A DNA stretch of 64,000 nt from Paraburkholderia aromaticivorans (GTDB lineage Bacteria; Pseudomonadota; Gammaproteobacteria; Burkholderiales; Burkholderiaceae): contig NZ_CP051517.1 of NCBI RefSeq assembly GCF_012689525.1, positions 1 through 64,000 on the forward strand. Reading direction: 5' to 3'. This document shows, one piece after another, positions 53,289-62,689 of this stretch. The position numbers were made by a program, and so were the translations under genes. The first letter of the stretch is position 1; the number at the start of each line of letters is the position of its first letter. A model generated the notes under the pieces. It was not told the DNA's origin. It searched no databases and worked only from the letters and a program-made list of their open reading frames with translations.

Positions 53289-54642
53289 AAGCAGTAACCT
53301 TGGCGCGCATCGTGACGAATTCTTCGGCGATCGTGGGATGAATACCCACGGTAGTATCGAACTGCGCCTTCGTCGCCCTGCACTTGATCGCCACGGCAAA
53401 GCCCTGAAGAAGCTCACCCGCGTCGTCACCTACCATATGAACACCGAGGACGCGATCGCTTTCGCGGTCAACGATCAGCTTGAGCAACACCTTTTCGCCG
53501 GACGACGAAACGGTATGCTTGAGAGGCGTGAAAATGCTACGGTACACGTCGACCGTGTACCCACTCTGGATTGCCTCTTCCTCGCCCAGCCCAACGATGG
53601 CGACATTCGGATGACTAAAGATCGCCGTAGGAACACCGTCGTAATCCATGTGTTCTGCACCGTTATTGAAAAGATGATCCGCAACCAGCATACCCTCGGC
53701 CAACGCAACAGGCGTCAGTTGCATTCGATGAATAACGTCTCCGACCGCGTATATTGACGGCTGAGCAGTTTGGAAGACATCGTCAACCACGATCGACCCG
53801 TTCGCCGCAAGCGCGACGCCGGCCGACTCCAAACCCAAAGCTGCGGTATTCGGTAGCCGCCCGGTTGCGTAGAGGACTGTGTCACAGGACAGCCGCTCTT
53901 CATCGCCCGTCACGCAACTCAATGCCGTGCCGTCACGATCAACTTTTCGGATTGTCGTGTCGAACCGGATGCGCACGCCTCGCTTGCTCATCTGCTCCGC
54001 AAGGAAGTTACCGAGGTCTGCGTCGAAATTCTTGAGTAGGCGATCCCCGCGGTAGACCAACGTCGTGTCTACACCAAGGCCGTTAAATATGGATGCAAAC
54101 TCAACTGCGATATAGCCGCCCCCGACGATGACAACGCGCTTCGGCAGTTTGTCGAGATAGAACGCATCGTCCGAGGTAATGCAATGTTCCGCGCCTTCGA
54201 TTTCCGGCAGGGTGGGACTGCTTCCTGTCGCGACAAGAATGTACTTCGACGTGAATGTGCGTCCGTCCACTTCAACGGTGTTCGGCCCTGTAACTGTTGC
54301 CCTTCCCCAGATCAGTTCGACACCGGACTGGTTTAGCAAATTGCGGTAGACGCCATTCAGCCGCTCAATTTCCCGGTTCTTCGCGTCCAGCAAGCTGCGC
54401 CAGTCGAACGTAAGCTGGTGAAACGACCAGCCATACCCACGTGAGTCTTCCAGGTCTTTTTTGAAATGCGCTGCGTAAGAAAACAGTTTCTTCGGAATAC
54501 ATCCGATATTTACGCAGGTGCCGCCCAGGAAACGTTGTTCTGCTACCGCGACACGCGCCCCGAAGGCGGCCGCGCGTCGACTTGCGCGAATCCCTCCAGA
54601 GCCGGCACCGACGGTAAAGAGATCGAAATCGTAGCCAGACAC
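53287..54642 (-). CDS. gor: Glutathione-disulfide reductase
   Basis: A 451-residue NADPH-dependent flavoenzyme reducing GSSG. FAD motif FTVGAGSGGIRASRRAA, redox centre GGTCVNIGCIPKKLF, NADPH motif IVGGGYIAVEFASIF with a downstream arginine (VYRGDRLLKNFD), second FAD motif IYAVGDV, and active-site His in VGIHPTIAEEF. The start is GTG 54642, with AGGAGA seven bases upstream; an ATG 30 bases earlier has no ribosome site. Its position between the glutathione-dependent isomerase and a YciI-like gene links it to the GSH-using steps of this cluster. Confidence 0.93.
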   Translation of the reverse strand: MSGYDFDLFTVGAGSGGIRASRRAAAFGARVAVAEQRFLGGTCVNIGCIPKKLFSYAAHFKKDLEDSRGYGWSFHQLTFDWRSLLDAKNREIERLNGVYRNLLNQSGVELIWGRATVTGPNTVEVDGRTFTSKYILVATGSSPTLPEIEGAEHCITSDDAFYLDKLPKRVVIVGGGYIAVEFASIFNGLGVDTTLVYRGDRLLKNFDADLGNFLAEQMSKRGVRIRFDTTIRKVDRDGTALSCVTGDEERLSCDTVLYATGRLPNTAALGLESAGVALAANGSIVVDDVFQTAQPSIYAVGDVIHRMQLTPVALAEGMLVADHLFNNGAEHMDYDGVPTAIFSHPNVAIVGLGEEEAIQSGYTVDVYRSIFTPLKHTVSSSGEKVLLKLIVDRESDRVLGVHMVGDDAGELLQGFAVAIKCRATKAQFDTTVGIHPTIAEEFVTMRAKVTA

Positions 54643-54804
54643 TAAAGTTCTCCTAATCAAGTAATTACCCATTCTCGCGATTCAATGTGGCTGCATCGCA
54701 AGCGCTTACCCTAAAGTACAGTTTTCAACGATGCTAACGAGAAACCGGCGCAAGCTCACGCCGTGACGTTGCACGGCGTACCGCGTCACCGGTGTTGCTC
54801 GCCG

Positions 54805-55110
54805 TTACGCAGCCTTGTCGTCATGCTTTCCATGCTTCCAGCGCTCGATGATGGTCGTTGAAAACAGACCTGCCTTGGTGAACGGATCGTTTGCGACGAA
54901 AGCTTCGGCTTCGGCCCAGTCTTCTGCTTCGAGAATCAGAAAGCTGCCGGTCATGTCGTTGTCGCCAGTTCCCGTTCCGGCACCCAATGTTGGGCCACCC
55001 AACAGGATTTTGTGGGAGAGAGGCTTGAGGTACTGCAGATGCTGCTCGTAGTTGTCGAGGCGGACCTGAAGGTGACCGGCTTTGTCTTTACGGTAAATCA
55101 GAAACAGCAT
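54805..55110 (-). CDS. YciI-like protein
   Basis: A 101-residue YciI-family ferredoxin-like-fold protein: MLFLIYRKDKAGHLQVRLDNYEQHLQYLKPL, LLGGPTLGAG, GSFLILEAEDWAEAEAFVANDPFTKAGLFSTTIIERW. Most members are uncharacterised. One characterised relative in 2,4,5-T degradation (TftG) removes chloride from 5-chlorohydroxyquinol, so in a cluster with hydroxyquinol dioxygenase and maleylacetate reductase a similar role is possible but unproven. It lies upstream of glutathione reductase on the same strand. Confidence 0.85.
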   Translation of the reverse strand: MLFLIYRKDKAGHLQVRLDNYEQHLQYLKPLSHKILLGGPTLGAGTGTGDNDMTGSFLILEAEDWAEAEAFVANDPFTKAGLFSTTIIERWKHGKHDDKAA

Positions 55111-55560
55111 GGTTGCTTCTCCATTCTTGTTTAAGCCTGCTTGACGGGAGGATGGCGGAAACTTTAATTAAATGGGGCGCCGCCGACATCCAGCTGAAAC
55201 GACGGATGTCAGCGGATAAGCGCATACCGGCGACGCCAATGATAGATCGCCATAGCGGCGATGCTGTACTCGTTGCCGGCATGAATTCATTCCTTGCGGG
55301 ATGGCTGTCTGGCATCTCGTGCAGACAGTGCGTTTCGGTTGACGCTGCAATTTTGATGTGCGGCGTAGCGCCGGACGTGATGGGTCTGCCTATGCACTGT
55401 CCGATTGAGTATATGAGTGCCCCAAGCGGATGACCATGCTATTTCTGCAAATACGTTTCGCGCTAGGCGGGACGGTTGTTTGCCGCCCAACCCCCACCTT
55501 GCGTTCGGAACGACCTGTCGAGGTGCGGAATATGGCCGAGATAGCTTGGCTCATGCGGTG
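55111..55560. other. Intergenic stretch, no clear gene
   Basis: 450 bases between the YciI-like gene and the LysR gene's 3' end. The open frames present are short and have no family likeness. It must contain the promoter for the minus-strand YciI-like gene. Confidence 0.4.
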
Positions 55561-56475
55561 TCATTCCGTCCATTTCCGCTCGAATTCCATCGCCTCAAAA
55601 TGGTCGATCAGGAAGTCGATGAATGTTCGAACTTTTGCCGGAACGAACCGTCGACTCGCGTAGGCCAGATTTATCGTGAGCCGCGGCAGTTCCCATCCGT
55701 CGAGTACAGGCACCAACCGGCCGCTGACCATGTCGTCGTAAATCACGTACTTGGGCTGCACAAGAATTCCAAAACCTTGCAGTGCGGCCGCTCGAATTAC
55801 CTGGCCTTCGTTACTTTTCATTGCCCCGCTGACCGGCAATACCGTCGTGACTCGGTCACGGGTCAAATGCAGCTCGTCGGGTCGATTGGCATAGCTATAG
55901 AGCAAGAGTTGATGCTGGTTCAGGTCTCCCGGATCACGCGGAATCCCGTGCTGGGTCAGATAGTCCGGTGAGGCCGCCATCACGCGCCGGGTCTCGGCCA
56001 GGCGCCGGACGGTAATGCTCGAGTCTGACTCGTATTCCCTCGTGCGCACGGCGAGGTCGACATCGCTATCCAGCAGGTTCGCGTAGCGGTTGTTGGTTTC
56101 GACGTGTACGGTGACCTTCGGATAGCGACGCGCATATTCGGGCAGAATCGTGCCGATATGATTCATTGCAAAAGAAGCGGTCGAGGTGACCCGAAGGATG
56201 CCGTTCGGACTGACTGCGCTGGCACTTACGAGAGATTCGGCCTCTTGAAAGGCCGCGAGCAATTGTTTGCAGCGCTCGAAGTGCTCCTGCCCGATTTGCG
56301 TGAGATAGATTCGCCGCGTACCGCGATCGACGAGCCGAGCACCGAGACGTGTTTCGAGTCCGATCAGGTATCGGCTTGCTGACGAGACCGACAACTCTAG
56401 TTTCTCGGCAGCCTTGGTTATGTTTCCGAGTTCCGCGATGCGTACGAAGAGCTCAATTTCAGTCAGTCGGTCCAT
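55561..56475 (-). CDS. LysR-family transcriptional regulator
   Basis: A 304-residue LysR regulator: MDRLTEIELFVRIAELGNITKAAEKLELSVSSASRYLIGLETRLGARLVDRGTRRIYLTQIG, then a normal effector domain (SPNGILRVTSTASFAMNHIGTILPEYARRYPKVTVHVE). It belongs to the subgroup that starts MDRLxEIELF. It stands alone, with about 850 noncoding bases upstream towards the hydroxyquinol dioxygenase gene, which is a possible target. Confidence 0.9.
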   Translation of the reverse strand: MDRLTEIELFVRIAELGNITKAAEKLELSVSSASRYLIGLETRLGARLVDRGTRRIYLTQIGQEHFERCKQLLAAFQEAESLVSASAVSPNGILRVTSTASFAMNHIGTILPEYARRYPKVTVHVETNNRYANLLDSDVDLAVRTREYESDSSITVRRLAETRRVMAASPDYLTQHGIPRDPGDLNQHQLLLYSYANRPDELHLTRDRVTTVLPVSGAMKSNEGQVIRAAALQGFGILVQPKYVIYDDMVSGRLVPVLDGWELPRLTINLAYASRRFVPAKVRTFIDFLIDHFEAMEFERKWTE

Positions 56476-57325
56476 TGCCTCACGGGTTTCAAGAGGTTAG
56501 CTGCGAATTTCGGCGGTCGTGACTGCCAATTTGGGGAACATGGGCGCTTCGGCGAGGTGGGCGTTGCCCGGGAGCTATTTGAAATCAAGCAGTGCGTAAC
56601 GAGGATACCCAAACACGGCGACCCGTGAGACCAAAGGTTTCCGCGCACGTAATTGTCCGCTGCGGGTGTGGCGCCTGTCAATGCTAGGTCTGAACAACCG
56701 CGTGTCATGAAGACCGAGAGCGTGATTTCATGCCGAACCGATTCATTGAGCGGCGGTATCGACGTGGCTGCGCATCTTTGCCGCTGGCCCTCATGCGAAG
56801 GTACAACCTGTTTAGGAACGGTTCCTTTAGATGCAGGCGAGAATGGTAAGAATTTGCAGGAACCTGTGCTCGAATTTGCGGAACATGGACTCCGCCAATG
56901 ACTGAAGAAAAGCAGGTTTGTTGAATGGATTGAGGCTTGGCAAGCCAGGGATCTCGCCGAGCGAGCGGCTGATCCCCCTGCAAGCCGCGAGGAAAATAAA
57001 TCGCTGCCTTGTCATTCATTGTGCTGATCGGGTGGGTGTGGAGGCCGTTCGAGCTGAGAAGATGGGTAATCGTAAAGAATACTTATCGAGGGCAGATTTT
57101 CAGGTACGAGCCCAGGTTCTCAGCCCCTATCGGCGGACACCTCCAGTAACCCGTTTGGAAGTTTTTTCTTGTTGATGCCGCAGATTAGGCGGCTTTAAGC
57201 CGTTTTCGGGAGCGTGATTCATTCAAGCAGGCTGGTAGATGAGAGCAAGCGCGGGTGGACGCATTGGTTGAAAAGGCGAGCCAGCCGTTGACGACGGATT
57301 GAGTGTCTGAATAGGGGTATGAAAA
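56476..57325. other. 850-base stretch without a recognisable gene
   Basis: Lies between the LysR gene and the hydroxyquinol dioxygenase. Frames are short and not recognised. One minus-strand frame ends with a basic NESRSRKRLKAA (57241-57185), which looks like the tail of some transposase, but I could not place it. The region should carry the dioxygenase promoter; a weak AGGGG ribosome site is at 57314. Confidence 0.4.
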
Positions 57326-58201
57326 ATGATGAACCTTGACGAAAACAATATCACGGAAGAAGTGCTTCGACGGATCGAAAATACACCAGATAAGCGTCTT
57401 AAAGAAATTATGACGGCGCTGGTGAAGAATCTTCATACCTTCGCGCGCGAAATTCGCCTCACCGAGGCCGAATGGATGAAGGGTGTCGAATTTCTGACGA
57501 AAACAGGTCAAATCAGCGACGAGGTCCGGCAAGAAATGATCTTGCTCTCGGACACGTTGGGCCTTTCCCAGCTAGTCGTCGCACAGAATCACAGCCGGCC
57601 TCAGGGCGCGACTGAACAAACGGTGTTCGGTCCATTTCACGTCGAGGGCGCTCGCACTCTGCCGGCGCACGGCGCCGATATCGGCGGTGAAGCCGTTGGG
57701 GATCCGCTTTGGGTGACGGCACGGATCTCCGATCTGGATGGCCGTGCTGTTTCAGACACTTTGGTTGACGTTTGGCAGGCCGACAGCGCAGGATTCTACG
57801 ATGTTCAGGATACGGACTGGAACCTGGACGATGCGGAATTGCGCGCGGTGGTGAAGACCGACGCGGAAGGCCGCTTTAGCTTCCGCTCGGTCATGCCGAG
57901 CAGCTACCCGATTCCAATGGACGGTCCTGTTGGCCAGATGATGAGGGCGACAAATCGGCATCCGATGCGTCCCGCTCACATTCACTTCATGGTCCGGAAA
58001 GCGGGATTTGATACGCTCGTTACGCACGTTTTCGCCGAAGGGGATGCATATCTCGACTCCGATGCAGTCTTCGGAGTGCGGAGTTCCTGTATTGGGAATT
58101 ACATTCGGCACGAACCTGGTGTCACTCCGGATGGAACCAACAGCGAAAACCCGTTCTACACGTTGGACTATGTATTCAAGTTGGTCCGATCGGAGAAATG
58201 A
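57326..58201 (+). CDS. Hydroxyquinol 1,2-dioxygenase (intradiol)
   Basis: A 291-residue intradiol Fe(III) dioxygenase cleaving hydroxyquinol (1,2,4-trihydroxybenzene) to maleylacetate. The N-terminal helical dimerisation domain (RLKEIMTALVKNLHTFAREIRLTEAEWMKGVEFLTKTGQ) is typical. Catalytic ligands: Tyr in ADSAGFYDVQD, Tyr in SSYPIPMDGPVG, and His-x-His in MRPAHIHFMVRKAG. The early TVFGPFHVEGA fits the hydroxyquinol rather than the catechol branch. ATG 57326, with a second Met next to it. Partners would be a maleylacetate reductase (23317 or 45495) and a hydroxyquinol-forming monooxygenase, possibly the one at 59446. Confidence 0.9.
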   Translation: MMNLDENNITEEVLRRIENTPDKRLKEIMTALVKNLHTFAREIRLTEAEWMKGVEFLTKTGQISDEVRQEMILLSDTLGLSQLVVAQNHSRPQGATEQTVFGPFHVEGARTLPAHGADIGGEAVGDPLWVTARISDLDGRAVSDTLVDVWQADSAGFYDVQDTDWNLDDAELRAVVKTDAEGRFSFRSVMPSSYPIPMDGPVGQMMRATNRHPMRPAHIHFMVRKAGFDTLVTHVFAEGDAYLDSDAVFGVRSSCIGNYIRHEPGVTPDGTNSENPFYTLDYVFKLVRSEK

Positions 58202-58319
58202 CGCACTCGGGCGCCTGTGGTGATGCATTGGTGTCTCGACGGAGGCATTGATAGCCTAACCTCGGAAGCGGGCGATGAGCGATTGACCGCGTGGCCGCGT
58301 CGGGTTAGCTCGGTAGGAG

Positions 58320-58348
58320 ACGTCGCTTTGTCAAAGCGACGTTTTTTT
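58320..58348 (+). terminator. Rho-independent terminator after hydroxyquinol dioxygenase
   Basis: A perfect 10-bp stem (ACGTCGCTTT 58320-58329, AAAGCGACGT 58333-58342) with a 3-base loop and seven T's. It lies 118 bases after the dioxygenase stop. Confidence 0.85.
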
Positions 58349-58424
58349 GCTGAGGCCTTGCCTGGCACTACGTGGTAGCCGGATGAAATGTGTATGACCC
58401 TCGCACGGTGCTTTGACCGTCACC

Positions 58425-59348
58425 CTAATGCGCAAGCGCGCACCGCTTGGTCATTATCTTCAGCAACGCCTGAATGAAGCCTGGCTCTGCCGCCGCTCGG
58501 GAACGGCCCTTAAGGTTGATTCGATAGAAATCCAGAGGCATGACGGGATCTTCGATCAGCGCTACATCAACATTCATCCCTCGAATAGCCGCGATCACAA
58601 ATGACGGCAGGATCGCGCTTCCAAAACCCGCTTCGGCCATCGCCAGCACTGTCGGAATGTTGTTGAAAGTAAGGCGTTGCTCGCTGGCGCGCGAAATCGC
58701 CCCCAATTGAATGTCGACCAGTTGCTGCACGGGGTTGTCGGGGCGGAGCGCAATTAACGTCCGGTTGGCTAGCGCCGACCATCGCAGCCGCTGCATTGGC
58801 CTTGTCTGCCAGCTCGGAGACGTACTTCCCGCCGCCGAAATGCACACCAGGTCGCACTGGAAAATCTTCTGGCGCTCAAGTGCGGCTGCCGGGTTCAGGA
58901 ACATACCGAACCCGACGTCCACCTCACCTGCTTCGACAAGCGGTTGAATCTGATTGCGCTCGACGTCGATGACCTTGACCGTCACGTTGGGATCCTGCTC
59001 TCGAAACAATGAACATGCCTCAGGCAGCAAGGTTGCCGCCACGAGCGGCGAGGTGGCAATCGACAGCGTCTGCCGGGCGTGCGTGGACAACCGTCCAATG
59101 CAGGAAGCAGCGGCATCGAGCGATGAAATCGTCTGATGTGCCGCAGCAACAAGCTGCTCGCCCGCCAAAGTCAGCGAGACCGTTCGGGTTGTCCGGTCGA
59201 ATAGACGGCATCCAAACTGTCTTTCCAGATCTTGAATCATCAAGCTGAGTCCCTGCTGCGTAATGTGCAGGTTTTCAGCTGCCCTGGTGAAGCTCTTCAG
59301 CCGAGCCACTTCCGAAAACGCCTTCAACTGCCGCAGCGAAATATTCAT
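58425..59348 (-). CDS. LysR-family transcriptional regulator
   Basis: A 307-residue LysR regulator: MNISLRQLKAFSEVARLKSFTRAAENLHITQQGLSLMIQDLERQFGCRLFDRTTRTVSLTLAGEQL, then a normal effector domain. It is of the CbbR/CynR-like branch with QLKAFxxVA. Divergent from the FAD monooxygenase (97 bases between ATGs), which is its most likely target, and convergent with the hydroxyquinol dioxygenase. Confidence 0.9.
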   Translation of the reverse strand: MNISLRQLKAFSEVARLKSFTRAAENLHITQQGLSLMIQDLERQFGCRLFDRTTRTVSLTLAGEQLVAAAHQTISSLDAAASCIGRLSTHARQTLSIATSPLVAATLLPEACSLFREQDPNVTVKVIDVERNQIQPLVEAGEVDVGFGMFLNPAAALERQKIFQCDLVCISAAGSTSPSWQTRPMQRLRWSALANRTLIALRPDNPVQQLVDIQLGAISRASEQRLTFNNIPTVLAMAEAGFGSAILPSFVIAAIRGMNVDVALIEDPVMPLDFYRINLKGRSRAAAEPGFIQALLKIMTKRCALAH

Positions 59349-59445
59349 CAGCTCCTCATGTCAATCCATTTGATAAGCACGTTTTACATGAACGATAGCA
59401 GAGTGTCTAATCTTTGAGATGAAACTGCGGAGACAAAGGAACAGT

Positions 59446-60654
59446 ATGAAAGATTCTGGACGTATTGAGCGAGTCGTCATCGTCGGGGGTGGCGTGGGCG
59501 GGCTGACTGCCGCGTTGGCTTTGATAGGCCAAGGCTTCCAGGTGACCGTGCTGGAGCGGGCACCCGCCCTTGAAGACGTGGGGGCAGGCATACAGCTAAG
59601 TGCGAACGCCACGCGCGTGCTCAGCCTCTTGGGGTTCGACGAGACGATCGCAGCTTCAGGCGCGGAGGCGTCCGGAGTCACGGTCCGTCATTGGAACAGT
59701 GACCGGACGTGGGATATCGCCGAGATGGCCCGAGGCTCTCGCGAGAAGTACGGCCATCCTCATTGCATGTTTCATCGCGCGGACCTTCACAACATGCTTG
59801 CGCGAGCGGTTCTGAGCCACGGCGCGCAGATTATCCGGCTGGATAGTCGGTGCGAGTCGCTGGATACGTCCGGATCGAGGCCTTCAGTTATCCTACCTAA
59901 CGGGGAAAGGGTCGAAGGCGACATCGTGGTTGGAGCAGACGGTGTGCACTCCCGTGTTCGCGCGGAGATCGTGGGTCCCGATAAGCCCCGGTTCTCGGGT
60001 TGCTATGCCTGGCGAGGCGTGATTCCGACCAACCGGTTGCCCGACCACCTGCGTACTTCTGTGAGCACCCACTGGTTCGGACCCGGACGGCACGTCGTGC
60101 ATTATCCGCTTCGCGGCGGTGAGCTTACCAATTTCGTAGGCGTCGTCGAGGGACTCGGCTGGGAGGTTGAATCCTGGACGCAGAAAGGCTCTATGGCTGA
60201 CTGCTTAACCGATTTCGAAGGCTGGCATGACGACATTCAAACCATGGTTCGCGCCATCGACACCCATTTCAAGTGGGCTCTGATGGTACGTGATCCGATT
60301 CTTCGCTGGTCGTTCGGGCGAGTGACGCTGCTTGGAGATGCGGCGCACCCGACGCTGCCTTTCCTTGGGCAAGGCGCGGCTATGGCGATAGAGGATGGCT
60401 ATGTGCTAGCACGCGCACTGGCGACTCATCGTGATGATGCGGAACGTGCACTTGAGGCCTACGACGCAGCGCGTGTGGATCGTACAGCTCGCATGGTGCG
60501 CGGCGCCAATGAAAACGCGGCACGTTTCCACAATCCAAGACTGGCCGATCCGGCTACTGCGGCGCAGTACATCGATGCAGAGTGGTCGCCGGATAAAGTT
60601 CGGCAACGCTACGAGTGGCTGTACGAATATAAGGCGGATGAAGTGCCCGTTTGA
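59446..60654 (+). CDS. FAD-dependent aromatic monooxygenase (salicylate-hydroxylase-like)
   Basis: A 402-residue class A flavoprotein monooxygenase. FAD motif VVIVGGGVGGLTAALALIGQGF, DG motif GDIVVGADGVHSRVR, GD motif VTLLGDAAHPTLPFLGQGAAMAIEDGYVLA, and the end RYEWLYEYKADEVPV, common in salicylate 1-hydroxylase and 3-hydroxybenzoate 6-hydroxylase relatives. The ATG at 59446 has AAAGGA upstream. Salicylate-type enzymes decarboxylate and hydroxylate; acting on 4-hydroxysalicylate would give hydroxyquinol, the substrate of the neighbouring dioxygenase. 3-hydroxybenzoate to gentisate is the main alternative. Confidence 0.88.
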   Translation: MKDSGRIERVVIVGGGVGGLTAALALIGQGFQVTVLERAPALEDVGAGIQLSANATRVLSLLGFDETIAASGAEASGVTVRHWNSDRTWDIAEMARGSREKYGHPHCMFHRADLHNMLARAVLSHGAQIIRLDSRCESLDTSGSRPSVILPNGERVEGDIVVGADGVHSRVRAEIVGPDKPRFSGCYAWRGVIPTNRLPDHLRTSVSTHWFGPGRHVVHYPLRGGELTNFVGVVEGLGWEVESWTQKGSMADCLTDFEGWHDDIQTMVRAIDTHFKWALMVRDPILRWSFGRVTLLGDAAHPTLPFLGQGAAMAIEDGYVLARALATHRDDAERALEAYDAARVDRTARMVRGANENAARFHNPRLADPATAAQYIDAEWSPDKVRQRYEWLYEYKADEVPV

Positions 60655-60818
60655 GTGGATGGGCGGAAAATCGCCCGGTTTTAAATAGCCGTATGGAGGC
60701 ACAACGGGATCGGCAGCCACGCAGGCGGGCAACGCCTGCGGTGAAAAAGTGTCATGCAGGTGCGATCTGCCTCAAAGCGCCTCAAAGCATCACCCCCATA
60801 AGGAAACGCAGGACGCCC

Positions 60819-61148
60819 CGCTCGCGCTGATCTTCACGGGCGCCAACAGCAACGACATCGCTCAACTTTTACCGCTCGTCGATACCATCCCGTCCATCCG
60901 GGGCAAGCGTGGACGGCCGCTGTCAAGGCTCGTCGGTTTGCAGACCGACCGAGGCTACGACCACGACAAATATCGCAGGCCACTGCACGTTGCGAGCCGC
61001 ACGGCAGTGGCTTAGGCGAGACCCATCGGGGTCGTCGAGCGCACCTTCGCATGGCGGCACAGCTTCAGGCGATTGCGCATCCGGTTCGAGCGTCTCGCCG
61101 CCATACACGAGACGATTATAGAAATTGCGGCCCGCATCATCTGCACCA
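60819..61148 (+). pseudogene. IS5-family (IS427-type) transposase remnant
   Basis: The frame reads ALIFTGANSNDIAQLLPLVDTIPSIRGKRGRPLSR, then DRGYDHDKYRR, a stop at about 61013, and then GVVERTFAW, SFRRLRIRFERLAAIHE: the DDE-domain end of IS5/IS427 transposases, with an internal deletion and stop. Only the C-terminal half is left. It lies between the FAD monooxygenase and the second porin. Confidence 0.75.
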
Positions 61149-61361
61149 TCCGGCACTCCAGGCTCAACGTCGTCCGGCCCCAGGCCGTTCGGGAAGGGCC
61201 GAAATGGCGCGCTGCGCCAGCTGGATCAGTCTGTCGAAAAGCTGACATCACGGGCGCCGAGGGTGCCGCAACGCGGTGTGCTTCACGTGGTTTGAGGATC
61301 AATCCCGTACTAGTTCTTAAAACCAGGCATTGCGCCATAAAAAAGTGGAGATACGATCGTC

Positions 61362-62453
61362 ATGAAATTGAAATGGAGCGCGGCGTTGCTCGTCGCGGCG
61401 ACTGGGTGCACGTACGCCCAAAGCAGTGTCACGTTATATGGAATCGTCGATACAGGGGTGTCCTACTACAACAACGCAACAAGCAGCGGTGGATCGATGG
61501 TTGGGATGCCTTTTCTGACCGGTGAATTACCCTCACGCTGGGGCTTAAAGGGCGTCGAGGACCTTGGCGCGGGCTACAAGACTTTCTTTGTGCTGGAAAG
61601 CGGATTTCAACCGGGCACCGGTTTACTCAATTACGGCGGGCGCATCTTCGGCCGTCAGGCGAACGTGGGCGTAAACAGTGACTACGGCTCGCTCACGCTC
61701 GGACGCCAGATGAACATGACGATGTACGCGTTGTCGAACGCTGATGTAATCGGCCCTTCGATTCATTCGATGGCCGACTTCGACTCGTATCTGCCGAACG
61801 CACGCAGTGACAATGCGGTCGGCTATCTCGGCACATTCCGCGGTATCACAGTTGGTGGAACATACAGCTTTGGCCGTGACGCAGCGGGTCCGGCGGGTCC
61901 GCAGGCGACCAACTGTGGAGGACAGGTGCCGGGCAATTTCGTTGCGTGCCGCCAATACACCGCGCTCCTCGCGTATGACTCGGCGAGCTTCGGCGTGGCG
62001 GCGTCCTATGACGTGATGCGCGGCGGTACCGGCGCGTCGGCACCGCTCAACAACAGCGCGGATACCGACACGCACAACATCGTCGACGGCTATGTGATCC
62101 TCGGCCCGACCAAGATCGGTGCCGGCTGGATCAGAAACAACGTGGCTTCCGCAACTCATTTGCAGTCCGATATTCTCTTCGCGGGGGCTACGTACTACGC
62201 CACCCCATCGTTTTTCTTTGACGCACAGGGCGTGCGTTACCTGCAACGCGGGACGGCGGGGAAAAATGCCTCGAACTCGACATTGGTGGTCGGGCGCATG
62301 AATTACCTGCTATCGAAGCGCACCACGGTGTACACGTCGGTCGGGTACATGCTCAACAGCGCGCTGGCTGCCAACCCGGTTGCAGCTGGCGGCACTGTCG
62401 GAGCTGGTATGGATCAGCTTGGTGTCATGGTTGGTCTCCAGCAAAAGTTTTGA
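61362..62453 (+). CDS. Gram-negative porin (OmpC-like, Burkholderia type), copy 2
   Basis: A 363-residue porin, the same length as and paralogous to the one at 24576. Short signal peptide (KWSAALLVAATGCTYAQS), then SSVTLYGIVDTGVSYYNNATSSGG, LPSRWGLKGVEDLGAGYKTFFVLESGF, GRIFGRQANVGVNSDYGSLTLGRQ, ending MDQLGVMVGLQQKF with C-terminal Phe. Both porins share a distinctive ATNCxGQVxGNF(V/L)AC(R/K)QYT segment with two cysteines, suggesting a common, specialised origin. Placed after the hydroxyquinol/FAD-monooxygenase genes. Confidence 0.93.
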   Translation: MKLKWSAALLVAATGCTYAQSSVTLYGIVDTGVSYYNNATSSGGSMVGMPFLTGELPSRWGLKGVEDLGAGYKTFFVLESGFQPGTGLLNYGGRIFGRQANVGVNSDYGSLTLGRQMNMTMYALSNADVIGPSIHSMADFDSYLPNARSDNAVGYLGTFRGITVGGTYSFGRDAAGPAGPQATNCGGQVPGNFVACRQYTALLAYDSASFGVAASYDVMRGGTGASAPLNNSADTDTHNIVDGYVILGPTKIGAGWIRNNVASATHLQSDILFAGATYYATPSFFFDAQGVRYLQRGTAGKNASNSTLVVGRMNYLLSKRTTVYTSVGYMLNSALAANPVAAGGTVGAGMDQLGVMVGLQQKF

Positions 62454-62689
62454 TCTAGCGTAACGGTGCGGGAGGGGGCCATCTGGGCTGGGCCACCGTG
62501 ATACTGTTCTTGGGACGGTGCTCACCCGGCTTCCCGCACTGATCTATTTGCACCACACATCGGTCCTTCACGCATGTGGCAACGCCGTGCCTGCGCCGAA
62601 TGGACGCTGATTACCGGTTAGATCGCGTATCGAGGCACCTGGGCGGTTGCAAAGGCGAAGCGGAACACAGAGCTTAACGAACGGGAGTA

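Noticed and set aside
53010..53429. Frames on both strands around the end of the isomerase gene
   Set aside because: They cross a perfect terminator hairpin and the two convergent gene ends; shadows only.
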